Positions 1-7,043 of a stretch of 26,522 nt of DNA are shown one piece after another. Within the stretch, counting starts at the first letter, position 1, and each line of letters starts with the position of its first letter. The DNA comes from Haliea sp041746975 (GTDB taxonomy: Bacteria > Pseudomonadota > Gammaproteobacteria > Pseudomonadales > Halieaceae). The stretch spans positions 1-26,522 of the forward strand of contig JBGTGB010000260.1 in the NCBI GenBank assembly GCA_041746975.1, written 5' to 3'. Made by a program: the position numbers and the translations under genes. The notes under the pieces were generated by a model that made no database searches, was not told the DNA's origin, and worked only from the letters and a program-made list of their open reading frames with translations.

Positions 1-875
1 AGCATGCAGGCGGTGGCCACACTGACCGAGCCCAGAACTCCGATAGCTTCGTGGACACGGTGCGGGATAAAGGTGCGGGTGTTAATCGCACCGCCAGCCA
101 GAGGGGGTGACACCAGGCACATCTTGGGCACGGTTTTCGCACCAACATCACCCAGATTCATGCGCCACCCCGCCTCCAGCCTGATGGCTTCCAGGCGCTG
201 CTTCAACAGGGTATCGGCCTCCAGCTGCGCCGGTGGTTCGGCGCCGCTCAGGCCGAAATCCCCGGCCCGCAGCAGCACCACCGGCATGCCATTGTCGATG
301 CAGGTAAGTTCCACCCCGTCTATGGTGTCGATGGGGTTGCCCGTTGGCAACAGGGCTCCGCAGCTGGAGCCGGCGATGTCCTGGAAATCGATGGGCACCG
401 GGGCCGCGGTGCCAGGTACGCCGTCGATCCGAGCTGTGCCCTGATAATTGACTACGCCACCCGGGGTGTGGACCCGGGCGACTGCCAGGGCACCGGTATT
501 GACCATCAGGATGCGCACGTCGGTGTAGTCCTGCCTGGCCGGTACCAGGCCCTGCTCGATGGCAAAGGGGCCAACCCCCGCCAGAATGTTCCCGCAGTTT
601 TGACTGTCACTGACCTCGTCCCTGTCCACTGCTACCTGCAGGAACAAGTACTCCACGTCCGCGTCTGCGCGCGCCGAGGGTCCTACAACCGCCACCTTGC
701 TGGTCAGGGGATGGGCGCCTCCCATGCCATCGATCTGGCGCGGGTCGGGAGAGCCCATGGCGGCCAGCAGGATGCGCTTGCGCTCGTCGGCGTCGGCCGG
801 CAGGTCGTCAGCCAGGAAATACAGTCCCCGGGAAGTGCCACCTCGCATGACGGAACAGGGAATTGCCAGCTGCAT
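1..875 (-). CDS. galD: PrpF/GalD-family tautomerase (probable 4-oxalomesaconate tautomerase), 3' end outside window
   Basis: The first 291 residues are visible, read from the ATG at 875; the rest lies beyond base 1. The N-terminus carries the PrpF-family signature IPCSVMRGGTSRGLYF, and later stretches (SQNCGNI near residue 90, VNTGALAVARVHTPGG near 130) fit the same diaminopimelate-epimerase-like fold. PrpF relatives isomerise C=C or keto-enol forms of tricarboxylates. GalD does this for 4-oxalomesaconate in gallate and protocatechuate 4,5-cleavage. The start is 9 nt after the stop of the aldolase gene, with GGAG about 12 nt upstream, so the two form an operon. The neighbouring HMG/CHA aldolase favours GalD over the aconitate isomerase PrpF of the methylcitrate cycle. 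Family members are roughly 350-400 residues, so about a fifth is missing here. Confidence 0.82.
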   Translation of the reverse strand, partial: MQLAIPCSVMRGGTSRGLYFLADDLPADADERKRILLAAMGSPDPRQIDGMGGAHPLTSKVAVVGPSARADADVEYLFLQVAVDRDEVSDSQNCGNILAGVGPFAIEQGLVPARQDYTDVRILMVNTGALAVARVHTPGGVVNYQGTARIDGVPGTAAPVPIDFQDIAGSSCGALLPTGNPIDTIDGVELTCIDNGMPVVLLRAGDFGLSGAEPPAQLEADTLLKQRLEAIRLEAGWRMNLGDVGAKTVPKMCLVSPPLAGGAINTRTFIPHRVHEAIGVLGSVSVATACM

Positions 876-884
876 GACTCAGAG

Positions 885-1568
885 TTACTCCGGCGTTTCC
901 ACATACCGGAGCCCCTTGGCCGCCAGACGCTCGCGCATGTTGTAGATATCCAGCCCCAGCTCCCCACTGGCAAGGCGCTGTCGTTTCCCGGCCTCCGCAG
1001 CTTCCCGGGCCGCGGCCTGGTCGATGACCTGCTCCGCCTCCTGCCTGCGGACCACCAACACGCCGTCATCGTCCGCGACAATCATGTCTCCGGGCGTAAT
1101 CAGGGCTCCGGCGCAAACAACGGGGATGTTCACGTTGCCCAGGGTTTCCTTGACCGTGCCCTGGGCAAAGACCGCCTTCGACCAGACCGGGAAGCCCATC
1201 TTGGTCAGCGCGGCGATGTCCCTTACACCGGCATCGATAATCAGTCCCCGAACCCCCCTGGCCATCAGGGAGGTCGCCAGAAGGTCACCAAAATAACCGT
1301 CCTCACAGGGACTGGTCGGCGCCACCACCAGCACGTCACCGGGCTGACACTGCTCAACGGCCACGTGCAGCATCCAGTTGTCCCCCGGAGCCACCTCACA
1401 GGTAACCGCGCTGCCGCTGATTCTGACGGGCCGGAAGATTGGCCGCATGGAGGCAGCCAGCAGACCTCTGCGACCCTGCGCCTCGTGGATTGTTGCGACC
1501 TCGGCATCGACGTAGCGACTCGTGACCGCTTCCGGTATCCTATTAATTTTTGTTACCACTATGGGCAT
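885..1568 (-). CDS. ligK: RraA-like 4-hydroxy-4-methyl-2-oxoglutarate / 4-carboxy-4-hydroxy-2-oxoadipate aldolase
   Basis: The product is 227 residues, the usual size of class II HMG/CHA aldolases (LigK, GalC, ProA). These cleave CHA to pyruvate and oxaloacetate, the last step of protocatechuate and gallate 4,5-cleavage. The family motif is seen as GLIIDAGVRDIAALTKMGFPVW (residues 108-129), with R116 and D117 as the substrate- and metal-binding pair. The fold is shared with RraA, the RNase E inhibitor, but the catabolic neighbour (GalD-type tautomerase 9 nt downstream) and the divergent LysR gene favour the aldolase. I chose the ATG at 1568 because GGAG lies 8 nt upstream. An in-frame GTG at 1577 overlaps that ribosome site and is unlikely. 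The exact substrate is inferred from context. Confidence 0.85.
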   Translation of the reverse strand: MPIVVTKINRIPEAVTSRYVDAEVATIHEAQGRRGLLAASMRPIFRPVRISGSAVTCEVAPGDNWMLHVAVEQCQPGDVLVVAPTSPCEDGYFGDLLATSLMARGVRGLIIDAGVRDIAALTKMGFPVWSKAVFAQGTVKETLGNVNIPVVCAGALITPGDMIVADDDGVLVVRRQEAEQVIDQAAAREAAEAGKRQRLASGELGLDIYNMRERLAAKGLRYVETPE

Positions 1569-1703
1569 ATTCTGCACTCCGTCTGGCCCTGAGATAACTG
1601 CCAGAACATTGGAAAATTATAGCCAAAAATCGCAATGCTGTATTATTCGATTGGTGCTACAGGTCATTAGAAAATACTACATATTGAATAGAGACCCGTG
1701 ACA
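1569..1703. promoter_or_regulatory. Divergent promoter region between aldolase operon and LysR gene
   Basis: This 135-nt, AT-rich gap separates the minus-strand aldolase-tautomerase operon from the plus-strand LysR gene. That arrangement is typical of LysR-type regulators that control a divergent catabolic operon and themselves. GGAG at 1577-1580 serves the aldolase and GAGA at 1691-1694 the regulator. I could not assign a convincing T-N11-A operator or -10/-35 pair by eye, so only the role of the gap is claimed. Confidence 0.5.
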
Positions 1704-2894
1704 ATGAAGTTGATCGTGCCGAATCTGCGCCATTTGTACGCAGCCACAGAGATCAAACGCCTCGGCAGCATCAGCGCGGCGGGGGAGCGGGTGCACCTGT
1801 CACAGTCTGCGGTTACCCAGGGACTGGCCAGGCTGGAACAGTCCCTGGGCGAATCACTTTTCTCGCGCTCTGCGACCGGCACATTCCCAACCCCGGCTGG
1901 CGAGACGTTCCTGGCGAGGGCCGAGCGCGCCCTTGCCTCGCTCCAGATCATGGAACGGGGGATAGCCTACCGCCAGGGAGCCGACCGACAACCATTGCAC
2001 CGAATACTGACTGCAACCCAGCTGCGGGCGCTGGTCGCGATTGCCGAAACGGGCAGTTTCAGTCAGGCCGCCACTCAGCTCGGGCTTGCTCAACCCTCTC
2101 TGCGGCGCGCCGCCAGGGAGTTGGAGGTGGTCTGCCAGCAACTACTTTTCCGACGCCGTGGCAATGGAATCGAACTGACCTGGGAGGCACGAACAATGGC
2201 CCGCTACGCCAACCTGGCCTTTGCGGAGCTGCAACAGGGCTTGCAGGAGCTGGAGGAACTGCGGGGCAGGATGCAAGGTACGCTAACCATTGGCAGTCTG
2301 CCTCTGGCCATGACGCGACTGGTACCGCAGGCGGTTACCCGCCTGTTGCGGGAATTCCCCGAAACCCGGGTACGGATTGTCGACGGACCCTACGAAGAGC
2401 AGCTGCAGGCGCTCCTGCATGCCCAGCTCGACCTGATCGTCGGTGCCCTGCGATTCCCGCAACCGAGCGTCGACATTATTCAGGAACGCCTGTTTGACGA
2501 TCCATTGTTCATCGTCCTGCGCCCAGGCCATGAATTGATGCGACGACAGACGGTGAGTGCAGGTGAACTGGCAGGGCTTGACTGGATCGCGCCGCGCAAG
2601 GGTACGCCCGCACGCGCGGCCTTCACCAGTTTTTTCCGCAACGAGGGGTTGAGCCCTCCGGAACATGTGATTGAGTGCAGCTCCCTGGTTGCGATTCGCG
2701 GCCTGCTGATGGAGAGTGATCGAGCTGCGCTGCTGCCGGCACGACAGGTAGAACTGGAGATGAAGTTTGGCCAGCTGTCGGTAATGCCACGGCCACTGTC
2801 AGGTACCAGCAGGGCCATTGGCCTTGCCCTGCGTAAAGACTGGAAGCCAACCCGGGTACAGGCAAGATTCCTGGATATCATTAGAGAACAATAG
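1704..2894 (+). CDS. LysR-type regulator with two tandem helix-turn-helix domains
   Basis: This 396-residue protein is longer than ordinary LysR regulators (about 300). The extra length is a second DNA-binding module. Residues about 6-65 form one LysR-like winged helix (GSISAAGERVHLSQSAVTQG with SLFSRSATGTFPTPAG). Residues about 102-162 form another (GSFSQAATQLGLAQPSLRRA with LLFRRRGNGIELTWEA). A linker helix (about 163-190) and a LysR substrate-binding domain (about 192-396, starting GTLTIGSLPLAMTRLVP) follow. Its divergence from the aldolase-tautomerase operon suggests that it senses a ring-cleavage intermediate and controls that operon. The ATG at 1704 is preferred over the GTG at 1698, because the latter sits too close to the GAGA ribosome site. 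The family is clear; the effector is inferred. Confidence 0.88.
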   Translation: MKLIVPNLRHLYAATEIKRLGSISAAGERVHLSQSAVTQGLARLEQSLGESLFSRSATGTFPTPAGETFLARAERALASLQIMERGIAYRQGADRQPLHRILTATQLRALVAIAETGSFSQAATQLGLAQPSLRRAARELEVVCQQLLFRRRGNGIELTWEARTMARYANLAFAELQQGLQELEELRGRMQGTLTIGSLPLAMTRLVPQAVTRLLREFPETRVRIVDGPYEEQLQALLHAQLDLIVGALRFPQPSVDIIQERLFDDPLFIVLRPGHELMRRQTVSAGELAGLDWIAPRKGTPARAAFTSFFRNEGLSPPEHVIECSSLVAIRGLLMESDRAALLPARQVELEMKFGQLSVMPRPLSGTSRAIGLALRKDWKPTRVQARFLDIIREQ

Positions 2895-3035
2895 AGGCTA
2901 ATGCAAGTCTTGCCACTGTATTGAGCTCTGTTCCGTCTTTTGCCAGATAGTCTACAAGCTGCGCCTTCATGCTCCGCGCCCAGAACAGCCAGATGTCGTT
3001 CGCCACCAGCTCCGCCGCTGCAGCTCACCGTTCAT
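2881..3035 (-). pseudogene. FdsD-like formate dehydrogenase delta subunit, frameshifted remnant
   Basis: Two frames must be joined to read this. An ATG at 3035, overlapping the preceding FdhD-like stop as ATGA, begins MNGE. One frame over, an uninterrupted stretch from about 3024 to the stop at 2881 reads AAAELVANDIWLFWARSMK, continues with AQLVDYLAKDGTELNTVARL and ends ALASIVL. The pattern of small/aliphatic residues, FW, basic-Met, L, then EL..AR.AL resembles the short delta subunit FdsD of NAD-dependent formate dehydrogenases. The downstream frame has a TGA at 3027-3025 and no usable start with a ribosome site, so loss of one base (or gain of two) is the simplest reading. Gene order FdhD-like then FdsD matches fdsC-fdsD. 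The small size limits certainty; it might be a different short protein. Confidence 0.45.
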
Positions 3036-3256
3036 CTCGGTTGCTCCTGCACCTGTTGCCTCTCAGGATGCCCTGCCGGGCCAGGCATGTGGTAGATCAC
3101 ATGCCGACCGGGACGGGCAAAACCCACCAGGAGCTGGCGGCCGAGCCGTGCCTGGGTGAAGGCCAGCGAAGTGGGCGCCGATACGGCAACCAGGGCACCC
3201 ATGCCGATCGCGCAGCTCTTGTGAATAGCCATCGCGCGAGCCTCGGCACTGCCAAT
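3032..3256 (-). pseudogene. FdhD/FdsC-family sulfurtransferase, C-terminal fragment only
   Basis: About 74 residues ending at the stop at 3032 match the C-terminus of FdhD-family proteins, which pass sulfur to the molybdenum/tungsten cofactor of formate dehydrogenase. The recognisable part is ALVAVSAPTSLAF followed by LLVGFARPGRHVIY, corresponding to the family's AVSAPT.LA and LVGF.R motifs. A full protein is about 260-280 residues; everything upstream of about 3256 is unrelated AT-rich DNA, so roughly the first 200 residues are lost. Third codon positions are GC-rich in this frame, as in the real genes nearby. The stop overlaps the ATG of the FdsD-like remnant by ATGA, a sign of former translational coupling. 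An internal ATG at 3232 could in principle be used, but it has no clear ribosome site. Confidence 0.55.
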
Positions 3257-3545
3257 ACCCCAAAGGTGATACCACTTTTTCGGGAACCGAACTTTTACGT
3301 CCCCATTTCTATCCCTACATAGGAGAATCAATTGCATGCAACAACATGAAACGGGCAGAAACAACAGAATTTAGGAAACCTCTTTATTTATAGCGTTTTT
3401 ACGACAGATTGAGACATGCTGAGACTGGCGGAAATTCATATCTCCGGCAGAAAATACAAAAGGGTCCTTTCCGGTCACATGGGTGACATGTTATTCCGGT
3501 ACGCCGGCCGCCGAGGACATGGCTAACACGTTCGGAGCGAATGGG
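3257..3545. other. AT-rich non-coding junction (probable deletion scar)
   Basis: This stretch holds no convincing gene on either strand and is clearly richer in A and T than its surroundings, especially 3361-3410 and 3440-3470. It separates the 3' end of a HupE-like gene that lacks its membrane half from an FdhD-like gene that lacks its 5' three quarters, both read on the minus strand. A single deletion between those genes would leave exactly this arrangement. I see no intact transposase or clear terminal inverted repeats. Confidence 0.4.
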
Positions 3546-4100
3546 TTAACCCCCACCGGGGATGCCAGTCCCGCCCTGTACGCCGGGCAAATTGAATTCC
3601 CGTTTGTCCGTCGTCAGCAGGTAGTTTTCAGCTGCCGCGTCGCCGGTGACGCTGAGCAACGCCCTGTGCGTGGGATCATCGTCAAAGAATAGCTGGTAGC
3701 TTAGGTGCAACCCGCTCGTTTCGGCTGCGTCCGGGCAGTGGACTTGCAACGCGACGCGCAGAGCAGGCGCCTCTGCGTGAGTAGAGAACGAAAAGGCAGG
3801 CTGCTTTGCACTTAGTGTGCAGGACTGCTCGCCAGCCCGCAGCGAGACGTTGGTGAAAATGAGGTCGAGAACTTCGGGTTCCGCAGCGGACACCTCGCCC
3901 CAGGTCAGCTGCCCATCGCCGTTACTGTCGAGATCAATCAGGTGCAGCAAGTCCAGCAAGGTCATGTGCAGCGTCAGTGCCTGGGGCACCCGCTCTACCA
4001 TATCCAACGTCAGGCGACTGCTGCTCTGGCTGTGCGCCTGAGCCAAGCCGTTGCAGCAAATCAGCAATCCAGCAGCAAAAAATCCAGTTGATCGCTTCAC
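3546..4100 (-). CDS. HupE/UreJ-like periplasmic EF-hand domain protein lacking the membrane domain
   Basis: The product is 184 residues: a signal peptide (cleavage near GLAQA/HSQSS, residue 22), then a domain resembling the N-terminal extracytoplasmic part of HupE/UreJ_2 proteins. This includes an EF-hand-like loop DLDSNGDGQLTWGEV (residues about 57-71) and YQLFFDDDPTHRALLSV near residue 140. Full family members continue into about six membrane helices thought to move Ni or Co. Here the protein stops shortly after KREFNLPG with a Gly-rich tail (GGTGIPGGG), and no membrane-coding frame follows. The GTG start at 4100 has AGGAGAAGGA upstream and lies 1 nt after the TPR gene stop, so the two are coupled. 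It is either a truncated relic or a soluble metal-binding partner of the operon. The family call is from pattern recognition. Confidence 0.68.
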   Translation of the reverse strand: MKRSTGFFAAGLLICCNGLAQAHSQSSSRLTLDMVERVPQALTLHMTLLDLLHLIDLDSNGDGQLTWGEVSAAEPEVLDLIFTNVSLRAGEQSCTLSAKQPAFSFSTHAEAPALRVALQVHCPDAAETSGLHLSYQLFFDDDPTHRALLSVTGDAAAENYLLTTDKREFNLPGVQGGTGIPGGG

Positions 4101-4101
4101 C

Positions 4102-5286
4102 TCATCCTTCTCCTGTCTGAAAACGTTGGCGCCAGTTGTCTATGGCTGCGGCCGCCTCTGGGCGACCGGCAGCCCGTGCGGCTTCGATAAACAGAGCGGC
4201 GTCCTCCCAGCCTTTTTGCAGCGTCCAGTTTTGTTCGGCATAGGCGAACGCCGCGTCCGGGTCGTCGTCAACCAATAACGCGAACATTGCCAGTTCACGG
4301 AAATGTAAATCTGCAGTGCCGAGCATTTCAGCTTCATCGTATCTTGCACGCAGCCGTTCCCGAAGTGCGTCAAAATCAGCCGCATCAAGCTGCTTTGCGG
4401 CAATCGCCCGCCTCAGTAACAGCGCATCGGCGTCTTGATCCGGTGCCTGTGCCAGTGCCGTTATTGCGTCGCGCGGGCGGCCTTCGGCTAATAGCAGGTC
4501 AGCATAGGACGCATATGTCGCTATGCTGGCCTCTGGTAGTGCAAGTGCGCGTTCGTAGAGTGCGAGTGCTTGCGGCTCTCTGGCGCTTGCTGCTGCGGCA
4601 TCCGCTGCAACCGTCAGCATCCATTGCTGCAGTTCCTCCGTCGCGTCGTTGTCACCGGTGTGCAAGGGCGACACCAATGCGAATGCCTTTCCGGGTTCGC
4701 CCAGGCTCATCAGAATATCGGCGGCACAATGCGCCGCGGGCGCCGAATGTCCGGCCAGCGCAAGACCCGCGCATCGCGACCGAGCCCGATTGATGTCACC
4801 CGCTCGCCGCCAGGCATCGGCAGCCAACAGCATACCCTCCAACGACTGCCGATGTTTTGCGAGCAGTCGATCCAGGTCCGTGCCTGCCTCCGAAAAACGG
4901 TGCTGGGTCTGTAAGATACGCCCACGCAGGAGCCACACTGCCAGGGGTGGGGCGGGATCGTCGCGCCAGTGTGCCAGTGCCCCATCCCCAAAGCCGAGGT
5001 GGCGTGCATCGCCACTCCGGGCATAATGTCGCAGCGCGAGGTTAGCATACCGACTAGCAGCGACGGCATCGTCGGGATCGCGCTGCAGGGCTCGCCAACT
5101 CTCGGCGAGTCCGCGTGAGGAACCGTCAACCTCGAAACTCTGCAGGACCACGGTATCGGCTGGCAACACCACGGATGCATCTGATGAATCCTCAGCTGCA
5201 GCTCGCCAGGGCGCCATCATCGTCAGCGTGATCGTGGTGGCAACCACGCTGCGCTTAAAATCCAGTAAGAAGCTCGGAGAAAGCAT
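4102..5286 (-). CDS. Exported tetratricopeptide-repeat protein
   Basis: The product is 394 residues. An N-terminal hydrophobic segment after a Lys/Arg (FKRSVVATTITLTMMAPWRAAAE) acts as a signal peptide. The rest is Ala- and Leu-rich helical repeats with TPR character, for example AVWLLRGRILQTQHRFSEAG, MLLAADAWRRAGDINRARS and TYASYADLLLAEGRPRDAI. No catalytic motif is visible, so it is probably a scaffold or adaptor in the periplasm. I chose the ATG at 5286 because AGGAAG lies 6 nt upstream; an earlier ATG at 5319 would overlap the lipoprotein gene further and spoil the signal peptide. The gene overlaps the lipoprotein gene by 32 nt and abuts the HupE-like gene, so it is the third gene of a four-gene operon. 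Its specific function is unknown. Confidence 0.8.
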   Translation of the reverse strand: MLSPSFLLDFKRSVVATTITLTMMAPWRAAAEDSSDASVVLPADTVVLQSFEVDGSSRGLAESWRALQRDPDDAVAASRYANLALRHYARSGDARHLGFGDGALAHWRDDPAPPLAVWLLRGRILQTQHRFSEAGTDLDRLLAKHRQSLEGMLLAADAWRRAGDINRARSRCAGLALAGHSAPAAHCAADILMSLGEPGKAFALVSPLHTGDNDATEELQQWMLTVAADAAAASAREPQALALYERALALPEASIATYASYADLLLAEGRPRDAITALAQAPDQDADALLLRRAIAAKQLDAADFDALRERLRARYDEAEMLGTADLHFRELAMFALLVDDDPDAAFAYAEQNWTLQKGWEDAALFIEAARAAGRPEAAAAIDNWRQRFQTGEG

Positions 5287-5524
5287 CGGGATCTTCCTGA
5301 TCGTTGAATTCGAAATCAATGTCGTCTACGGACTCCGGGTCGCTGTCGTCGGCAGTTGCGGCAAATTGGTCCAATACAAAGGCCGTAAAATCTACTGTCG
5401 TCGGTTCTGGTTCTGGCGCCGGTGCCGGCGGTGCTGGCGCTGCTGGCGGCTGGTTCGGTGGCGCCGAACTACTGGAGCCACCGCTGCAGCCGACGAGGGT
5501 TATGCTGGCCACCATGGCCAGCAT
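5255..5524 (-). CDS. Small Pro-rich lipoprotein of the DUF4331 operon
   Basis: The visible frame from the ATG at 5524 gives 89 residues. A lipobox LVGC (Cys13) is followed by a Ser/Gly stretch, a low-complexity Pro/Ala/Glu linker (about residues 23-41) and a short acidic tail rich in Asp/Glu ending DAFSELLTGF. It should be a lipid-anchored periplasmic protein. The signal from this ATG is unusually short and has no basic n-region. An upstream in-frame extension (codon ATC at 5551, encoding RSFRRRTVM before LAMVASITLVGC) would supply a normal one. An AAGGAG site sits 7 nt before that ATC, so translation may really begin at 5551. It lies between the DUF4331 and TPR genes and overlaps the latter by 32 nt. 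I recognise no family beyond the operon context. Confidence 0.7.
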   Translation of the reverse strand: MLAMVASITLVGCSGGSSSSAPPNQPPAAPAPPAPAPEPEPTTVDFTAFVLDQFAATADDSDPESVDDIDFEFNDQEDPDAFSELLTGF

Positions 5525-5565
5525 AACCGTCCTACGTCGGAATGATCTGATATCGCTGCTCCTTT

Positions 5566-7002
5566 TCAGTTAGGTGAGCCCGGCAACGGCGTCACCAGGT
5601 AGGGGAACGTCGCGTCGAAGAACGAATCGTCGACATACGCCCCATCGGTGAACGGCAGCTGTCCGGCGGGTGCATCGGCAGGATCGAGCAATACACCCAT
5701 TACCACGCGGAGTGCGATATCGACGACGTCGTCCCCAGGACGGCGGCCGTTCGGAAAGCCGGCAGTGTCGCCTGCCAGCACGCCCAACGGCTCCTGATTG
5801 CCGGCGGAAACGGCCGGTATCTCGGTATTCAAGCGCAGCATTTCGGACGCAACCACGTTGGGCGGCTGATTAAGGCCTTCCACGCCCGTGAGGAAAGCTG
5901 CGACCAGATCTTCGCGCGGGAACAATGTCGGCGCCACAGCAGCCGGGAACAACAGTTCGATCAAGGCCGGCAGGGTCGGGTTCGTCACATACTGGGCGAA
6001 CTGGGAATCGTCCCTCGGTTTGCTGTGGTTGAAGCGATCCTTGTCCGGAAGGCCGATCACAACCTCATTCACCAGCGGTGCGCCAAGGCGCGAAACCTGA
6101 GTGAAAGCGCCGCCATTGATGGCTGGCCCGCGTGACTTCGGCGAGGGATTGATTACCCGTGCCTGGCGCACACTGGCGGTAGTCCAACCACCGATGATGC
6201 CACTGGCGTTGCCGACAAGGCAGTCAATCGGCACTTCCAGCGCCAGCGTTGTTATGTTCTTGTCTTCCAGATCGTTCGTCTCGCCATCCGGCGGTCCGAG
6301 TGGGTCGGTATTGATCAGGTCGAAAATTTCCCCTAGATTGACAACAAAGCTCTCACGGCGCTGCCCTACGAACAGGCGACCCATGTCACAGCCGGGGATG
6401 CTGACGTCGTAGATATGATCGTTGGCATATGCGGTGTACTCAGGCAAGGTCTTGTTGCCAATGTTGTCGACAGGCTTGATGAAGGATGCGGAACCATCGA
6501 CTGCATTGGTTATCGATTCACGGTTGCCATTGCCATTGCCATTGCCGCGAATTACATCCACTGTATAGGACTCGATCACGTTGAGATTGTCAGTGTCTGC
6601 GGCCGTGGGCCCGATTCCGCCTGCTTGTTTCAGGGGGATCGCGACGTCTTCGCCATCGATGTCGAGCGCAATACCGCGAATTTCATTGGTAAAGCGAAAC
6701 CGGAACGTGATGTCTTCCCTGGCATCTGCGTTATTGTCGATGTGTATTTCATACAGGGCTTGATCGTCCAGTTCAAAATAATTCGGACCGCCGTAAGCGT
6801 CCTGCAGAGGCAGATAGTTGGCAATCAGGGTAACAAATCCAACGCGGCCCATTTCGTAACTGTTAAACATGTAGAAGTCAGTACCGTCGACTTTGGGTAG
6901 TTGGGTGATGAAGGGCGCCTCTCTATGGCTGGAGGCGCTGGCTGTGATAGGTAACAACGCGACGCATACAGCTGCCGCCAGTATATTTCTGGGAAAAGTC
7001 AT
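5566..7002 (-). CDS. DUF4331-family exported protein
   Basis: The product is 478 residues. A signal peptide (about residues 1-23, ending ITASA) precedes the hallmark start of the mature DUF4331 protein, SSHREAP (24-30), and the conserved TDFYMF (41-46). The body resembles an extended beta-rich periplasmic protein, with motifs such as ALYEIHIDNNADAREDITFRF (83-103). Residues 153-160 are an NG repeat encoded by a hexanucleotide repeat. The ATG at 7002 has AAGGAG 8 nt upstream. It is the first gene of an operon with the lipoprotein (14 nt between its stop and the ATC, 41 nt to the ATG), TPR and HupE-like genes. Proteins of this family have no established biochemical role. The HupE-like partner hints at metal handling or envelope function, but that is inference. 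Confidence 0.88.
   Translation of the reverse strand: MTFPRNILAAAVCVALLPITASASSHREAPFITQLPKVDGTDFYMFNSYEMGRVGFVTLIANYLPLQDAYGGPNYFELDDQALYEIHIDNNADAREDITFRFRFTNEIRGIALDIDGEDVAIPLKQAGGIGPTAADTDNLNVIESYTVDVIRGNGNGNGNRESITNAVDGSASFIKPVDNIGNKTLPEYTAYANDHIYDVSIPGCDMGRLFVGQRRESFVVNLGEIFDLINTDPLGPPDGETNDLEDKNITTLALEVPIDCLVGNASGIIGGWTTASVRQARVINPSPKSRGPAINGGAFTQVSRLGAPLVNEVVIGLPDKDRFNHSKPRDDSQFAQYVTNPTLPALIELLFPAAVAPTLFPREDLVAAFLTGVEGLNQPPNVVASEMLRLNTEIPAVSAGNQEPLGVLAGDTAGFPNGRRPGDDVVDIALRVVMGVLLDPADAPAGQLPFTDGAYVDDSFFDATFPYLVTPLPGSPN
6524..6546. repeat. Hexanucleotide tandem repeat (TTGCCA, 3.8 copies)
   Basis: Three full copies of TTGCCA plus TTGCC lie inside the DUF4331 gene and encode an Asn-Gly dipeptide repeat on the minus strand. 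Because the unit is two codons long, slippage changes protein length without breaking the frame. Confidence 0.9.
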
Positions 7003-7043
7003 TGAACTTACTCCTTTGAATCAAAAAAGAGAGGCCACCGTCA

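Noticed and set aside
468..1592. A 374-codon open frame on the plus strand
   Set aside because: It is antisense to the clearly recognisable aldolase and tautomerase genes, resembles no family, and arises from the GC-rich codon pattern of the opposite strand.
2969..3322. A plus-strand frame of 117 codons after the LysR gene
   Set aside because: The opposite strand carries the recognisable FdhD C-terminus in this region, and the plus frame has no ribosome site or family resemblance.
6524..6546. Phase-variation switch from the TTGCCA repeat
   Set aside because: The unit is six bases, so changes in copy number keep the reading frame and cannot switch the DUF4331 gene off.
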